A DNA stretch of 33,576 nt from assembly GCA_035309005.1 (NCBI GenBank), contig DATGFP010000085.1:1-33576 (forward strand), given 5' to 3'. The notes beneath the pieces are model-generated. The model was not told where the DNA came from and did not search any database. It saw only the letters and a list, made by a program, of their open reading frames with translations. This document shows positions 23,670-31,703 of this stretch, one piece after another. The position numbers and the translations under genes are program-made. The stretch is from DATARH01 sp035309005 (lineage in GTDB: Bacteria; Pseudomonadota; Alphaproteobacteria; ATCC43930; CGMCC-115725). Positions within the stretch are counted from its first letter, which is position 1. Every line of letters starts with the position of its first letter.

Positions 23670-24365
23670 TCAGCCGTAGAGCCGCGCGATGTGGCGCGGC
23701 GGCAGGCCGGCGAAATAGAGCGACAGACAGAGGAGGTTGCGCAGCGGCCGCCGCACCCAGCCGCCGGCCTGGTAGCGCCGCGCGGAGGCGCAAACCGTCG
23801 CGGCGATCGGCTGCAGCCGCCGCCGGCCGAGCCGGCGCACCAGGTCGACATCCTCCATCAAGGGCAGCGCCGCGAACCCGCCGACCGCATCGTAGAGCGG
23901 GCGCGCGATCAAGAGGCCCTGGTCGCCATAGGGCAGCGCCAGCGCGCGGCAGCGCCACGCGACGAGGCGCTCGAGGCGGCGCGCCGCCGGGCTTGCATCC
24001 TCGGCGGCATAGCCGAAATACCCGGCCCGGCCGACCGCCCCCGGGGCCGCGATAAAAGCGGCGACGGCCCGCTCCCAGCCCGCTTCCGGGCGGCAATCGG
24101 CGTGTAGGAACAATAGCCACTCGCCGCGCGCGGCGGCGGCGCCCTCCAGCAGCTGCGGGCCGCGGCCCTTTGGCGCGACGAGGGTGCGCGCGCCGGCGGC
24201 GGCGGCGATCGCGCGGCTGTCGTCGGACGAGCCGCCGTCGGCGACGATGATTTCGCCGACCAAACGGGCACCGGCGAGCGCGGCCAGCGTCGCCGGCAGC
24301 TCGGCCTCGGCGTCGAGCGTCGGGATCACGACCGACAGAATGTTTTGTTCTTGAGTCGTTCTCAT
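23670..24365 (-). CDS. TIGR04283-type family 2 glycosyltransferase
   Basis: The 231-residue GT-A enzyme shows LSVVIPTLDAEAELPATLAA, EIIVADGGSSDDSRAIA (nucleotide-sugar site), LLFLHADCRPE (the DxD-like site reads HAD), YGDQGLLIARPLYDAVGGF and MEDVDLVRRL (catalytic acidic residues). This is the pattern of rSAM/selenodomain-associated transferase 2. ATG 24365 is the only start close to the core. It is divergent from the radical SAM gene with about 9 bases between start codons, and is followed closely by its TIGR04282-type partner. Confidence 0.88.
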   Translation of the reverse strand: MRTTQEQNILSVVIPTLDAEAELPATLAALAGARLVGEIIVADGGSSDDSRAIAAAAGARTLVAPKGRGPQLLEGAAAARGEWLLFLHADCRPEAGWERAVAAFIAAPGAVGRAGYFGYAAEDASPAARRLERLVAWRCRALALPYGDQGLLIARPLYDAVGGFAALPLMEDVDLVRRLGRRRLQPIAATVCASARRYQAGGWVRRPLRNLLCLSLYFAGLPPRHIARLYG

Positions 24366-24374
24366 CGCTGGGGC

Positions 24375-25469
24375 ATGCTGCGGCTTATGGATATGCCGGT
24401 CAACATCCAGCTGCGCAAGGGACGCGGCGCCGCCAGCAACGCCAGCGGGCGCTTCGAGAGCGAGCAGCGGGTCGCCTTCGACGACGGCTGGGGCGCCGCC
24501 GAGGAAGCCCCGCCGCGCGTCGCGACAACCCTCAGCGTCGATGCGACGCGCACGATCATCGCGCGCAACGCCTCGCCCGACATCGGCTTCGATCGCTCGA
24601 TCAACCCCTATCGCGGCTGCGAGCACGGCTGCATCTATTGCTATGCGCGGCCGAGCCACGCCTATCTCGGCCTCTCCCCCGGCCTCGATTTCGAGACCCG
24701 CATCTTCTATAAGCCGCAGGCGGCGGCCCTGCTGCGCGCCGAGCTCAGCAAAAAGGGCTACGAGTGCCGGCCGCTGGCGCTCGGCAGCAACACCGATCCC
24801 TATCAGCCGGCCGAGCGGCGGCTCGGCATCACCCGCGCGATCCTCGATGTGCTGCGCGAGTTCCGCCATCCGGTGACGATCGTCACCAAGGGGGCGCTGA
24901 TCCAGCGCGACATCGATGTCCTCTCCGAGCTGGCGCGCGACAACCTGGCGGTCGTAACGGTGTCGCTGACGACGCTCGACCGGAGCCTCGCGCGGCGCAT
25001 GGAGCCGCGCGCCGCGACCCCCGAGCGCCGGCTCGAAACGATCGCCGCGCTCGCCGCCGCCGGTGTCCCGACGGGCGTTCTGGCGGCGCCGATGATCCCG
25101 GCGCTCAACGACCGCGAAATGGAGGAGATCCTGGCGCGGGCTCATGCCGCCGGGGCGCGCGTCGCCGGCTATACGCTGTTGCGCCTGCCGCTCGAATTGA
25201 AGGCGCTCTTCAAGGAGTGGCTCGAAGAGCACGCGCCGCAGAAGGCTTCGCACGTCTTGTCGCTGGTCGCGCAATGCCATGGCGGACGGCTTTACGATTC
25301 CGCCTGGGCGAAACGCATGACCGGCGGCGGCCCCTATGCCGAGATGCTCGCCGCCCGCTTCGACCGCGCCTGCCGCCGCCTCGGCTTTGCGGCGCGCCGG
25401 GCGCAGGCGCTCGACACCGGCCGCTTCCGCCCGCCGACGCAAAAAGGCGATCAGCTGGCGCTCTTCTGA
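24375..25469 (+). CDS. PA0069-family radical SAM protein
   Basis: A radical SAM enzyme of about 364 residues. The cluster motif CEHGCIYCYA (C82, C86, C89 from this start) follows the family signature FDRSINPYRGC. Further family features are LALGSNTDPYQPAERRLGIT, VTIVTKGALIQRD and the end TGRFRPPTQKGDQLALF. The reaction of this family is not known to me. The N-terminal KGRGAASNASGRFE is typical. The start is uncertain: ATG at 24345, 24375, 24387 or 24393 all fit, and no strong ribosome site decides. The stop lies in the first unit of a 15-bp tandem repeat. Confidence 0.88.
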   Translation: MLRLMDMPVNIQLRKGRGAASNASGRFESEQRVAFDDGWGAAEEAPPRVATTLSVDATRTIIARNASPDIGFDRSINPYRGCEHGCIYCYARPSHAYLGLSPGLDFETRIFYKPQAAALLRAELSKKGYECRPLALGSNTDPYQPAERRLGITRAILDVLREFRHPVTIVTKGALIQRDIDVLSELARDNLAVVTVSLTTLDRSLARRMEPRAATPERRLETIAALAAAGVPTGVLAAPMIPALNDREMEEILARAHAAGARVAGYTLLRLPLELKALFKEWLEEHAPQKASHVLSLVAQCHGGRLYDSAWAKRMTGGGPYAEMLAARFDRACRRLGFAARRAQALDTGRFRPPTQKGDQLALF

Positions 25470-25511
25470 TAGGCTGCCGGGTGATAGGCTGCCGGGTGAT
25501 AGGCTGGCGGG
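25467..25511. repeat. Three 15-bp tandem repeats at the radical SAM gene stop
   Basis: TGATAGGCTGCCGGG occurs at 25467-25481 and 25482-25496, and with one change (TGGCGGG end) at 25497-25511. The first TGA is the stop codon of the radical SAM gene. The unit is a multiple of three, so each copy repeats the stop in frame. Confidence 0.9.
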
Positions 25512-25543
25512 AGGAGCCCGCTGCTGCAGCGGAGGCGAGCGGC

Positions 25544-25789
25544 GTGGCCACAGGACGACGGCCCGAACGGCGGCTCGACGCGCGCGACGTCGAGGCGATC
25601 TTCCGGGAATTTGCCAAGGTCATGCGCGAGTTGCCGCCCGACACCGAGGCCGGTTGGCTCGACGCCGAGGGCGATCTGCGCCTCGCCCCCGATATCGGCC
25701 GCAAATTGCGCACCGCCCGCGGCGTGCGCGAGGTGCTGCGCCAGATCCGCGAAGCGCGCAACGCACGCGACGCCGAGCCTTCGGAGTAG
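25544..25789 (+). CDS. Small hypothetical protein, 81 aa
   Basis: GTG at 25544 has a good GGAGG eight bases upstream. The product is charged and helical: RLDARDVEAIFREFAKVMRE, then GWLDAEGDLRLAPDIGRKLR, then ARGVREVLRQIREARNARD. No transmembrane segment, cysteine motif or known domain is visible. Codon use is like that of its neighbours. It sits between the radical SAM gene and a convergent CoA-transferase gene, only 3 bases from the latter's end, and probably shares the radical SAM transcript. Function unknown. Confidence 0.6.
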   Translation: MATGRRPERRLDARDVEAIFREFAKVMRELPPDTEAGWLDAEGDLRLAPDIGRKLRTARGVREVLRQIREARNARDAEPSE

Positions 25790-25792
25790 GGC

Positions 25793-27022
25793 TCAGCGCA
25801 CGTCCGGGCCGGCGACGATGCCGGCATCGTGCAGGCGGGCGATCTCGGCGTCCGGCAGCCCGAGTACCGTCGACAGCACCGCGTCGGTGTCGTCGCCGAG
25901 GCGCGGCGCCGGGCGGGTCGCCTGGCGCAGCGAAGCGGTGAAATCGAGCGGCAGGCCGGGCATCGGATAGCGGCCGATGCCGGGCTGCTGGACAAGGGCG
26001 AAGAGCGGGTTCTGCGGGGTCGAGCGCGGGTCCTCCCTGACCAATTGGGTGAAATCCTGGAACGGCCCCCACAAGACGCCGCTGCCGGCGAAGGCGGCGG
26101 CGATCTCGGTGAGGCTGCGGGCGGCGCACCAGCGCGCGAGGAGGGCGGCGATCGCGTCGCGCGCCTCGTAGCGGCCAGCCTCGGTGTCGAGATCAGCGTC
26201 CATCATCGCGCCCGCCATCTCGAGTTTGTCGGCGAGCCCGGTGGCGCGGCCGATGGCGCGCCATTGCCGCGGGGTCAGCGCGATGATCATCACGCGCCGC
26301 CCGTCGGCGGTCGCGAAATCGCGGCCGAAGCTGCCATAGAGGTCGTTGCCGATCGCCGGCCGCGCCCGGCCGTTGATGTGCACGTCGCCGACATAGCCGA
26401 GGTGGCCGACCATTGCCAGCATCACGTCGCTGAGCGCGGCGGTGACCTCCTGGCCCGCGCCGGTGCGGCCGCGGTGACGCTCGGCCGCCAGCAGCGCCGT
26501 CGCGAGGTAGAGCCCGGCCGCGATGTCCCACGCCGGCAGGACATGATTGACCGGCCCGCCGCCTTCGCCCTCGCGCTGTCCCGTCACCAGTGGAAAGCCG
26601 CTCGCGGCGTTGACCGTGTAGTCGACCGCGGCGCTGCCGTCGCGATTGCCGGTGAGGCGCAGCAGGATCACATCGTCGCGCTGCGCCCTAAGGCTCGCGT
26701 AATCGAGGCCGGGAAACGGCGGCAGATTGGTCAAGACGATGCCGCCGCCCGGACCCGGCGCGGTCGCGATCGCCCGTGCCAGTTCGCGCCCCTCGGGCTT
26801 GTCGAACGCGAGCGCGACCGAACGCTTCGCCTTGTTGAGCCCGGCCCAATAGAGGCTGGCGCCGCTTTCCGTCACCGGCCAGCGGTTGTAGTCGAGCGCG
26901 CCGCGGACGGGATCGATGCGAATGACCTCGGCGCCGAATTGCGCCATCGTCATGCCGCCCAACGGCGCGGCGACAAAGGCCGAGAATTCGACGATGCGCA
27001 GATCGGCCAGCAGCTGGTTCAT
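25793..27022 (-). CDS. Class III CoA-transferase, resembling 2-methylfumaryl-CoA isomerase (Mct)
   Basis: The 409-residue CaiB/BaiF-family enzyme moves CoA between carboxylates. The N-terminal pattern LRIVEFSAFVAAPLGGMTMA, with RWPVTESGASLYWAGLNKAK and KRSVALAFDKPEGREL, resembles intramolecular mesaconyl-CoA C1-C4 CoA transferases (2-methylfumaryl-CoA isomerase) more than formyl-CoA transferases. D166 (PAWDIAAGLYLATALLAAE) is at the catalytic aspartate position of the family. The Mct assignment is from memory of the pattern and is tentative. It lies 21 bases downstream of mutS on the same strand, probably by chance of gene order. Confidence 0.85.
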   Translation of the reverse strand: MNQLLADLRIVEFSAFVAAPLGGMTMAQFGAEVIRIDPVRGALDYNRWPVTESGASLYWAGLNKAKRSVALAFDKPEGRELARAIATAPGPGGGIVLTNLPPFPGLDYASLRAQRDDVILLRLTGNRDGSAAVDYTVNAASGFPLVTGQREGEGGGPVNHVLPAWDIAAGLYLATALLAAERHRGRTGAGQEVTAALSDVMLAMVGHLGYVGDVHINGRARPAIGNDLYGSFGRDFATADGRRVMIIALTPRQWRAIGRATGLADKLEMAGAMMDADLDTEAGRYEARDAIAALLARWCAARSLTEIAAAFAGSGVLWGPFQDFTQLVREDPRSTPQNPLFALVQQPGIGRYPMPGLPLDFTASLRQATRPAPRLGDDTDAVLSTVLGLPDAEIARLHDAGIVAGPDVR

Positions 27023-27043
27023 CGTGGCCTCCGGGGTAGCGGC

Positions 27044-29737
27044 TTAGCGCGCGAGCAGCGCCTTCAGCCGGTAGATTAGGTCGAGGGCCTCACGCGGACT
27101 CAGTTCGTCCGGGCACAGGTCGCGCAGCAACGCTTCGGCCGGCGAGGCGTCGGGCGCCGGCTCGGGGGCGGCGCGCCGGGCGGCGCGAAACAGCGGCAGA
27201 TCATCGGCGAGGCGCGCCAGTGCGCCGGCCTCGTCGCCCTGTTCGAGGATGCCGAGCACCTCTTCGGCGCGCGCCGTGACGGCCGGCGGCAGGCCGGCCA
27301 GCTTTGCCACATGGATGCCGTAGGAGCGGTCGGCGGTGCCGGGCGCCACCTCGTGCAGGAAGACGACGTCGCCCTGCCATTCCTTGACCCGCATGGTGTG
27401 GCAGGCGAGCCCCGGCAATTTCGCGGCGAGCGCGGTCAGTTCGTGGTAATGCGTCGCGAAGAGCGCGCGGCAGCGGTTGTTTTCGTGCAAATGCTCCAAT
27501 GCCGCCCAGGCGATCGAGAGCCCGTCGAAGGTCGCGGTGCCGCGGCCGATCTCGTCGAGGATGACAAAGCTCTTCGGTCCGGCCTGGTTGAGGATCGCCG
27601 CGGTCTCGACCATCTCGACCATGAAAGTCGAGCGCCCGCGCGCCAGATCGTCGGCCGCGCCGACCCGGCTGAAGAGGCGGTCGACGACGCCGATCCTCGC
27701 CCTGCGCGCCGGCACGAAGGCGCCGATTTGCGCGAGGATCGCGATCAGGGCGTTCTGCCGCAGAAACGTGCTCTTGCCGGCCATGTTGGGGCCGGTGACG
27801 AGCCAGATGCGCTCCTCGCCCAAAACGCAGTCGTTGGCGACGAAGGCGCCCTTGCCGGCGAGCGCCGCCTCGACCGTCGGATGCCGGCCGCCAAGGATCT
27901 CGAATTCGGTGCCGGGGGCGATTTCGGGCCGCGTCCAGCCAGCTTCGGCGGCGCAATCGGCGTGGCTGGCGGCGACGTCGAGCGCGGCGAGCGCGGCGGC
28001 GGCGGCGACGATCTCGGGGCGGCGCGCCAAGAGTTCGGCGACGAGATCGTCGAACAGGTGCAATTCGAGCGCCAATGCGCGCTCGGCGGCGCTGGCGATC
28101 CGGCTTTCGAGTTCGGAGAGTTCGACCGTCGTATAGCGCTGCGCCCCGGCCATCGTCTGGCGGTGGATGAAGTCGGCGCCCAATTTGCCGGAGTTCGCGG
28201 CGGAGACCTCGACGTAATAGCCGATGACGTTGTTGTGGCGGATGCGCAGCGCCGCGACGCCGCTCGCTTCGGCATAGCGCGCCTGCAGCGCGGCGATCGC
28301 GCGCCGGCTGTCGTCGCGCAACTCGCGCAATTGGTCGAGTTCGGGCGCATAGCCCGCGGCGATAAAGCCGCCGTCGCGGGCGAAGAGCGGCAAGCCTGCC
28401 CCGGACCCCGATCCGGGGTCGGCGGCGAGCGCCCGGGCGAGGCGGGCGACTACGGCGCCGTGCTCGCCGAGCCCCGCCTCGGCTCCCGCCAACAGCGCCG
28501 GCAGCGGCACCAGGCCCGGTGTCGCGAGGCTGGCGCGGATCGCGGCCGTGGCGCCGAGCGCGTCGCGCAGCGCGGCAAGGTCGCGCGGGCCGCCGCGCCC
28601 GAGGCTCAATCGGGTCAGCGCCCGCTCGATGTCGGGAACGCGGCGCAGTTCCTCGCGCAGCGCGGCCCGCAAATCGGCGCGGTCGATGAAGAAGGCGACC
28701 GCGTCGAGCCGCGCCGCGATTCCCTCGGGCGCGGTCAAGGGCGCCGCCAGATGCTCGGCGAGGAGCCGCGCGCCGGGGCCGGTCAGCGTGCGGTCGATCG
28801 TCGCGAGGAGGCTGCCGCGGCGCTCGCCGGAGAGGGTCTGGGCGAGTTCGAGGTTGCGCCGGGTCGCGGCGTCGATCTGCATCACCGTCTCGGGCGCGAC
28901 CCGGACCGGCGGCGCGAGGTGCGGCGCGCCGCCTTGCTGGGTCAGCGCGACGTAATCGACGAGCGCCCCGGCGGCGGCGATTTCGGCGCGGCCGAAATTG
29001 CCGAACCCGTCGAGCGCCTTGACGCCATAGAATTGCTCGAGCCGGCGGCGGGCCGCCTCGCTGTCGAAGCGCGGGTTGGCGAGCGGCGTCAGCACCGTCT
29101 TCCAGTCGGCGAAGACTTCGAAGAGCGGCGCGCGCGCGAGCAGGCGCTCGGGCACCAGGATTTCGCCCGGCATCAGGCGCGCGAGATCGGCGCCGAGCGA
29201 AGCCTCGGCGGTCGGCGCCAGTGCGAAGGCGCCGGTCGAGAGGTCGAGCCAGGCGAGCCCCAATTCGCCGCCGACTTCGGCGATGCCGGCGAGGTAATTG
29301 TGCCGGCGGGCGTCGAGGAGGCCGTCCTCGGTTAAGGTGCCAGCGGTGACGACGCGCACCACCGCGCGCTTTACCGGCCCCCGGTTGCCGCGGCGGCGCG
29401 CCGCGGCCGGGTCCTCGACCTGGTCGCAGATCGCCACCTTGAAGCCGGCGCGGATCAGCCGCGCCAGATAGGCGTCGCCGGCATGCACCGGCACGCCGCA
29501 CATCGGGATGTCGGCGCCGTCGTGGCGGCCGCGCTTGGTCAACGCGATGTCGAGCGCCGGGGCGGCGGCGAGCGCGTCCTCGAAGAACAATTCGTAGAAA
29601 TCGCCCATCCGGAAAAAGAGGAGGCAGCCGGGATGCGCCTCCTTGATCGCGTGGTACTGCGCCATGACCGGGGTCGCGCCACCAGGTGCGGGCGTGGGCG
29701 CAGCCGTATCAGGGTTGCGGAGAGGCTCTGCGGTCAT
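27044..29737 (-). CDS. mutS: DNA mismatch repair protein MutS
   Basis: MutS binds mismatches and starts methyl-independent or MutL-dependent repair. The 897-residue length is normal. The mismatch-binding domain shows MAQYHAIKEAHPGCLLFFRM then GDFYELFFEDA, which contains the Phe-x-Glu mismatch contact (F-Y-E). The ATPase has Walker A GPNMAGKST near residue 650, then FVPARRARIGVVDRLFSRVG, DDLARGRSTFMVEM and Walker B FVILDEIGRGTATFDG. The C-terminal part ends in a short helical segment as usual. MTAEPLRN at 29737 is used; M25 (MAQYHA) is a shorter alternative. It is divergent from the next gene over 79 bp. Confidence 0.97.
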   Translation of the reverse strand: MTAEPLRNPDTAAPTPAPGGATPVMAQYHAIKEAHPGCLLFFRMGDFYELFFEDALAAAPALDIALTKRGRHDGADIPMCGVPVHAGDAYLARLIRAGFKVAICDQVEDPAAARRRGNRGPVKRAVVRVVTAGTLTEDGLLDARRHNYLAGIAEVGGELGLAWLDLSTGAFALAPTAEASLGADLARLMPGEILVPERLLARAPLFEVFADWKTVLTPLANPRFDSEAARRRLEQFYGVKALDGFGNFGRAEIAAAGALVDYVALTQQGGAPHLAPPVRVAPETVMQIDAATRRNLELAQTLSGERRGSLLATIDRTLTGPGARLLAEHLAAPLTAPEGIAARLDAVAFFIDRADLRAALREELRRVPDIERALTRLSLGRGGPRDLAALRDALGATAAIRASLATPGLVPLPALLAGAEAGLGEHGAVVARLARALAADPGSGSGAGLPLFARDGGFIAAGYAPELDQLRELRDDSRRAIAALQARYAEASGVAALRIRHNNVIGYYVEVSAANSGKLGADFIHRQTMAGAQRYTTVELSELESRIASAAERALALELHLFDDLVAELLARRPEIVAAAAALAALDVAASHADCAAEAGWTRPEIAPGTEFEILGGRHPTVEAALAGKGAFVANDCVLGEERIWLVTGPNMAGKSTFLRQNALIAILAQIGAFVPARRARIGVVDRLFSRVGAADDLARGRSTFMVEMVETAAILNQAGPKSFVILDEIGRGTATFDGLSIAWAALEHLHENNRCRALFATHYHELTALAAKLPGLACHTMRVKEWQGDVVFLHEVAPGTADRSYGIHVAKLAGLPPAVTARAEEVLGILEQGDEAGALARLADDLPLFRAARRAAPEPAPDASPAEALLRDLCPDELSPREALDLIYRLKALLAR

Positions 29738-29816
29738 CGGCGCAAAAAGGGGGCGAGCGGGCGGCGGCGGTTTGACGTTAACATGGCGCGCAGCTGATCG
29801 CGCAACGGAGCGTCAT

Positions 29817-30332
29817 ATGGTTGAAACCGCGCCGACACCCTTCCCGGTGGTGCGCGAGGCGGTCGCCTCGTTCCCCGACCGCGAGCATTTTCGCGGCGCC
29901 GTGTCGGCGCTGCTCGCCGCCGGCTTCGAGCCCGCGGATCTCTCGGTGCTGGCCTCGCACGCGCCGCTCGGCGCCGCCGAGGAGACGCGCGGCGATCTGG
30001 TGCCGGCCGGGCTCAGCGGCGAGCTGAAATACATCGCGCCGCTGACGGTCGCCGGCATCATCGTGATTTCAGGGGGCCCCATTGCCGCGACGCTCGCCGC
30101 CTTGGTCGGCGCCGGGCTCGGCGGCGCCGCACTGAAGGAATTGTTCGACGATTACACCGCGACGCCGCACCGCGAAGACTTCGCCGCGGCGCTGCAGGCC
30201 GGCGCGGCGCTCTTATGGGTGCGCTGCGGCGACCCGGAGATCGAGCTGCGCGCGCTGCGCATTCTCGAGGAAGCCGGCGGCCGCCATGTCCACATCCACG
30301 GCCGCCCGGCGCAGGGCACGCCGAGCGGCTGA
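29817..30332 (+). CDS. Hypothetical protein with a glycine-rich hydrophobic segment
   Basis: The 171-residue protein starts at ATG 29817, six bases after GGAG. The N-terminal part (SFPDREHFRGAVSALLAAGF, EPADLSVLASH) looks like the small alpha/beta fold of general-stress proteins of the YflT/DUF1269 kind. A hydrophobic glycine/alanine-rich stretch (about 75-112: VAGIIVISGGPIAATLAAL, VGAGLGGAAL) may be a glycine-zipper membrane hairpin. The C-terminal block (LLWVRCGDPEIELRALRIL..HVHIH) has a closing histidine pair. The family call is tentative and function is unknown. It converges on the next gene with 3 bases between. Confidence 0.75.
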   Translation: MVETAPTPFPVVREAVASFPDREHFRGAVSALLAAGFEPADLSVLASHAPLGAAEETRGDLVPAGLSGELKYIAPLTVAGIIVISGGPIAATLAALVGAGLGGAALKELFDDYTATPHREDFAAALQAGAALLWVRCGDPEIELRALRILEEAGGRHVHIHGRPAQGTPSG

Positions 30333-30335
30333 GCC

Positions 30336-31274
30336 TCAATCCGCGCCCTGCGGGCGGTGGCGCTTGACCGCTTCGGGGTTGGTCGAATCGGCGCCCATGT
30401 AGATGCCGCGCTCCCAGCTGCGCTTCAGGGGGTCGACGACGTTGAGCGCCATGCGCCCGACGTGCTGCACCTCGATCTCGACGGTCTCGCCGTCCTGCAG
30501 GGCGCCGAGGCCCTCGTGGTTGGTGCCGCAGGCGATGAGGTCGCCGGAATTCAGCGTCATGATCGTTGAGGCAAACTCGACCAGTTCGGGCACCCGGTGC
30601 TCCATGTCGTCGGTGTTGTAGTTGTGGCGCAATTGCCCGTCGTCCCAGAAGCGCACGATGACGTCGTTGGGGTCGGGGATTTCGTCGGCCGTTGTGATGC
30701 AGGGGCCGATCGGCGCGAAGGTGTCGAACGATTTGCCGAGCCAGCTGCCCGCTTTCCAGGTGCGCCGCCCCTCGCCGCGGGCCGAGACGTCGATGAGCCC
30801 GGTATAGCCGAAGACGGCGCTGCGCCAATCCGCCTGCGCGATTTTTTTCGCCGGCCCCTTGATAACCAGCGCCAGCTCGGCTTCGTGCATGAAGATCCAG
30901 GGTTCGGTGAATTCGGGGAGCACGATCGTGTCGCCGGGGCCGACCACGGCTTCCGGGTTTTTCAGGAACATGTTCAAGGGGCGCGCCTCGCGCTGCGCAT
31001 GCTCCCAGTAATTGGCGATGCAGCAGAGAATTTTGCCGGGCCGCGGCAAGGGCGGAAGCAGCCGCACCGCGGCGAGCGGCTGCGCCGCGCCCTCGGCCGC
31101 CAGTTTTTCGAGCGCCGGCCGCAGCCGCTCGAAATCGTCGATGATGCCCTGCATCGTCAATTGCGGCGTATAGCTCTGGGCGACCGCGCCCGAGATGTCG
31201 ACAACCCCGCGCTCGGTCAACAGGCCCGGCGAGGGCGCGGATTGCGCGCCGGCTTGAAACAGGACCAATTTCAT
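30336..31274 (-). CDS. Fumarylacetoacetate hydrolase family protein
   Basis: The 312-residue FAH-fold enzyme cleaves or isomerises beta-dicarbonyl or related acids with a divalent metal. The metal ligands are visible in HEAELALVIKG (E-x-E) and YTGLIDVSARG (D), and the substrate lobe has SFDTFAPIGPCITTADEIPD and ELVEFASTIMTLNSGDLIAC followed by GTNHEGLG. The N-terminal cap (VVDISGAVAQSY..IIDDFERLRP) is also typical. It could act in aromatic or hydroxy-acid breakdown, but the substrate cannot be read from sequence. Upstream lies a short gap and then a small membrane protein gene on the same strand. Confidence 0.92.
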   Translation of the reverse strand: MKLVLFQAGAQSAPSPGLLTERGVVDISGAVAQSYTPQLTMQGIIDDFERLRPALEKLAAEGAAQPLAAVRLLPPLPRPGKILCCIANYWEHAQREARPLNMFLKNPEAVVGPGDTIVLPEFTEPWIFMHEAELALVIKGPAKKIAQADWRSAVFGYTGLIDVSARGEGRRTWKAGSWLGKSFDTFAPIGPCITTADEIPDPNDVIVRFWDDGQLRHNYNTDDMEHRVPELVEFASTIMTLNSGDLIACGTNHEGLGALQDGETVEIEVQHVGRMALNVVDPLKRSWERGIYMGADSTNPEAVKRHRPQGAD

Positions 31275-31341
31275 CGCGGCCTCCGCGGGGTATTGCGTAA
31301 GGCGGGAACCTAGCCGCTAAACCGGGAAGCGCGGTAGTCTC

Positions 31342-31569
31342 TCAATTGGGATGCGGCGGCCGCGCTCCTCGCCAGCGCCGCAACGCGACGATGGTCCATA
31401 CCGCCTCGACGACCCCGAACGGCCAGGCGCCTTGCAGGAAGCCGTAAGCCGATCCCATCGCACACGCCCCCGCGAAGGCCAGGATGAACCAATGGCTGCG
31501 GTTCTCCAGCGCGTAGCACGCCAGCATCGCGGTTACCGCGATGAGGCCGAGAATCGTTAATCCATCCAA
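31342..31569 (-). CDS. Small conserved membrane protein, 75 aa
   Basis: The protein has two hydrophobic segments (about 5-20, LTILGLIAVTAMLACYALE; about 27-46, WFILAFAGACAMGSAYGFLQ), then AWPFGVVEAVWTIVALRRW with an amphipathic or third membrane segment. This pattern is common as a small conserved protein in alphaproteobacteria; no function is known to me. TTG at 31567-31569 is the only start giving the full first helix (MDGLTILG), and no strong ribosome site precedes it. The start codon lies inside an 18-bp tandem repeat. Confidence 0.75.
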   Translation of the reverse strand: MDGLTILGLIAVTAMLACYALENRSHWFILAFAGACAMGSAYGFLQGAWPFGVVEAVWTIVALRRWRGARPPHPN

Positions 31570-31601
31570 GCTGAGTTATCCGCCCAAGCTGACCTATCCG
31601 C
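31566..31601. repeat. Two 18-bp tandem repeats over the start of the small membrane protein gene
   Basis: CCAAGCTGAGTTATCCGC at 31566-31583 and CCAAGCTGACCTATCCGC at 31584-31601 abut and differ at two bases. The first overlaps the TTG start (minus strand). Confidence 0.8.
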
Positions 31602-31703
31602 GCCGCCCGACGCGGCCATTGCTACGCGCGCTGCGGTATCCTCGCTATACTGAGGCGATCGCAACGCGGCGCAGGCCGCGACCCGCAAAGGGGAGAGGAA
31701 CGC

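Noticed and set aside
23060..25469. Arsenosugar biosynthesis cluster
   Set aside because: The transferases fit the associated families, but the radical SAM protein is of the PA0069 type rather than ArsS, and no ArsM methyltransferase is present.
27311..29335. 674-codon open frame antisense to mutS
   Set aside because: Low-complexity charged product without motifs, a by-product of GC-rich codon use in mutS.
29772..29800. Promoter for the gene at 29817 from TTGACG at 29772
   Set aside because: The -35-like hexamer is good, but the -10 position reads TGATCG and no better hexamer is at the right spacing.
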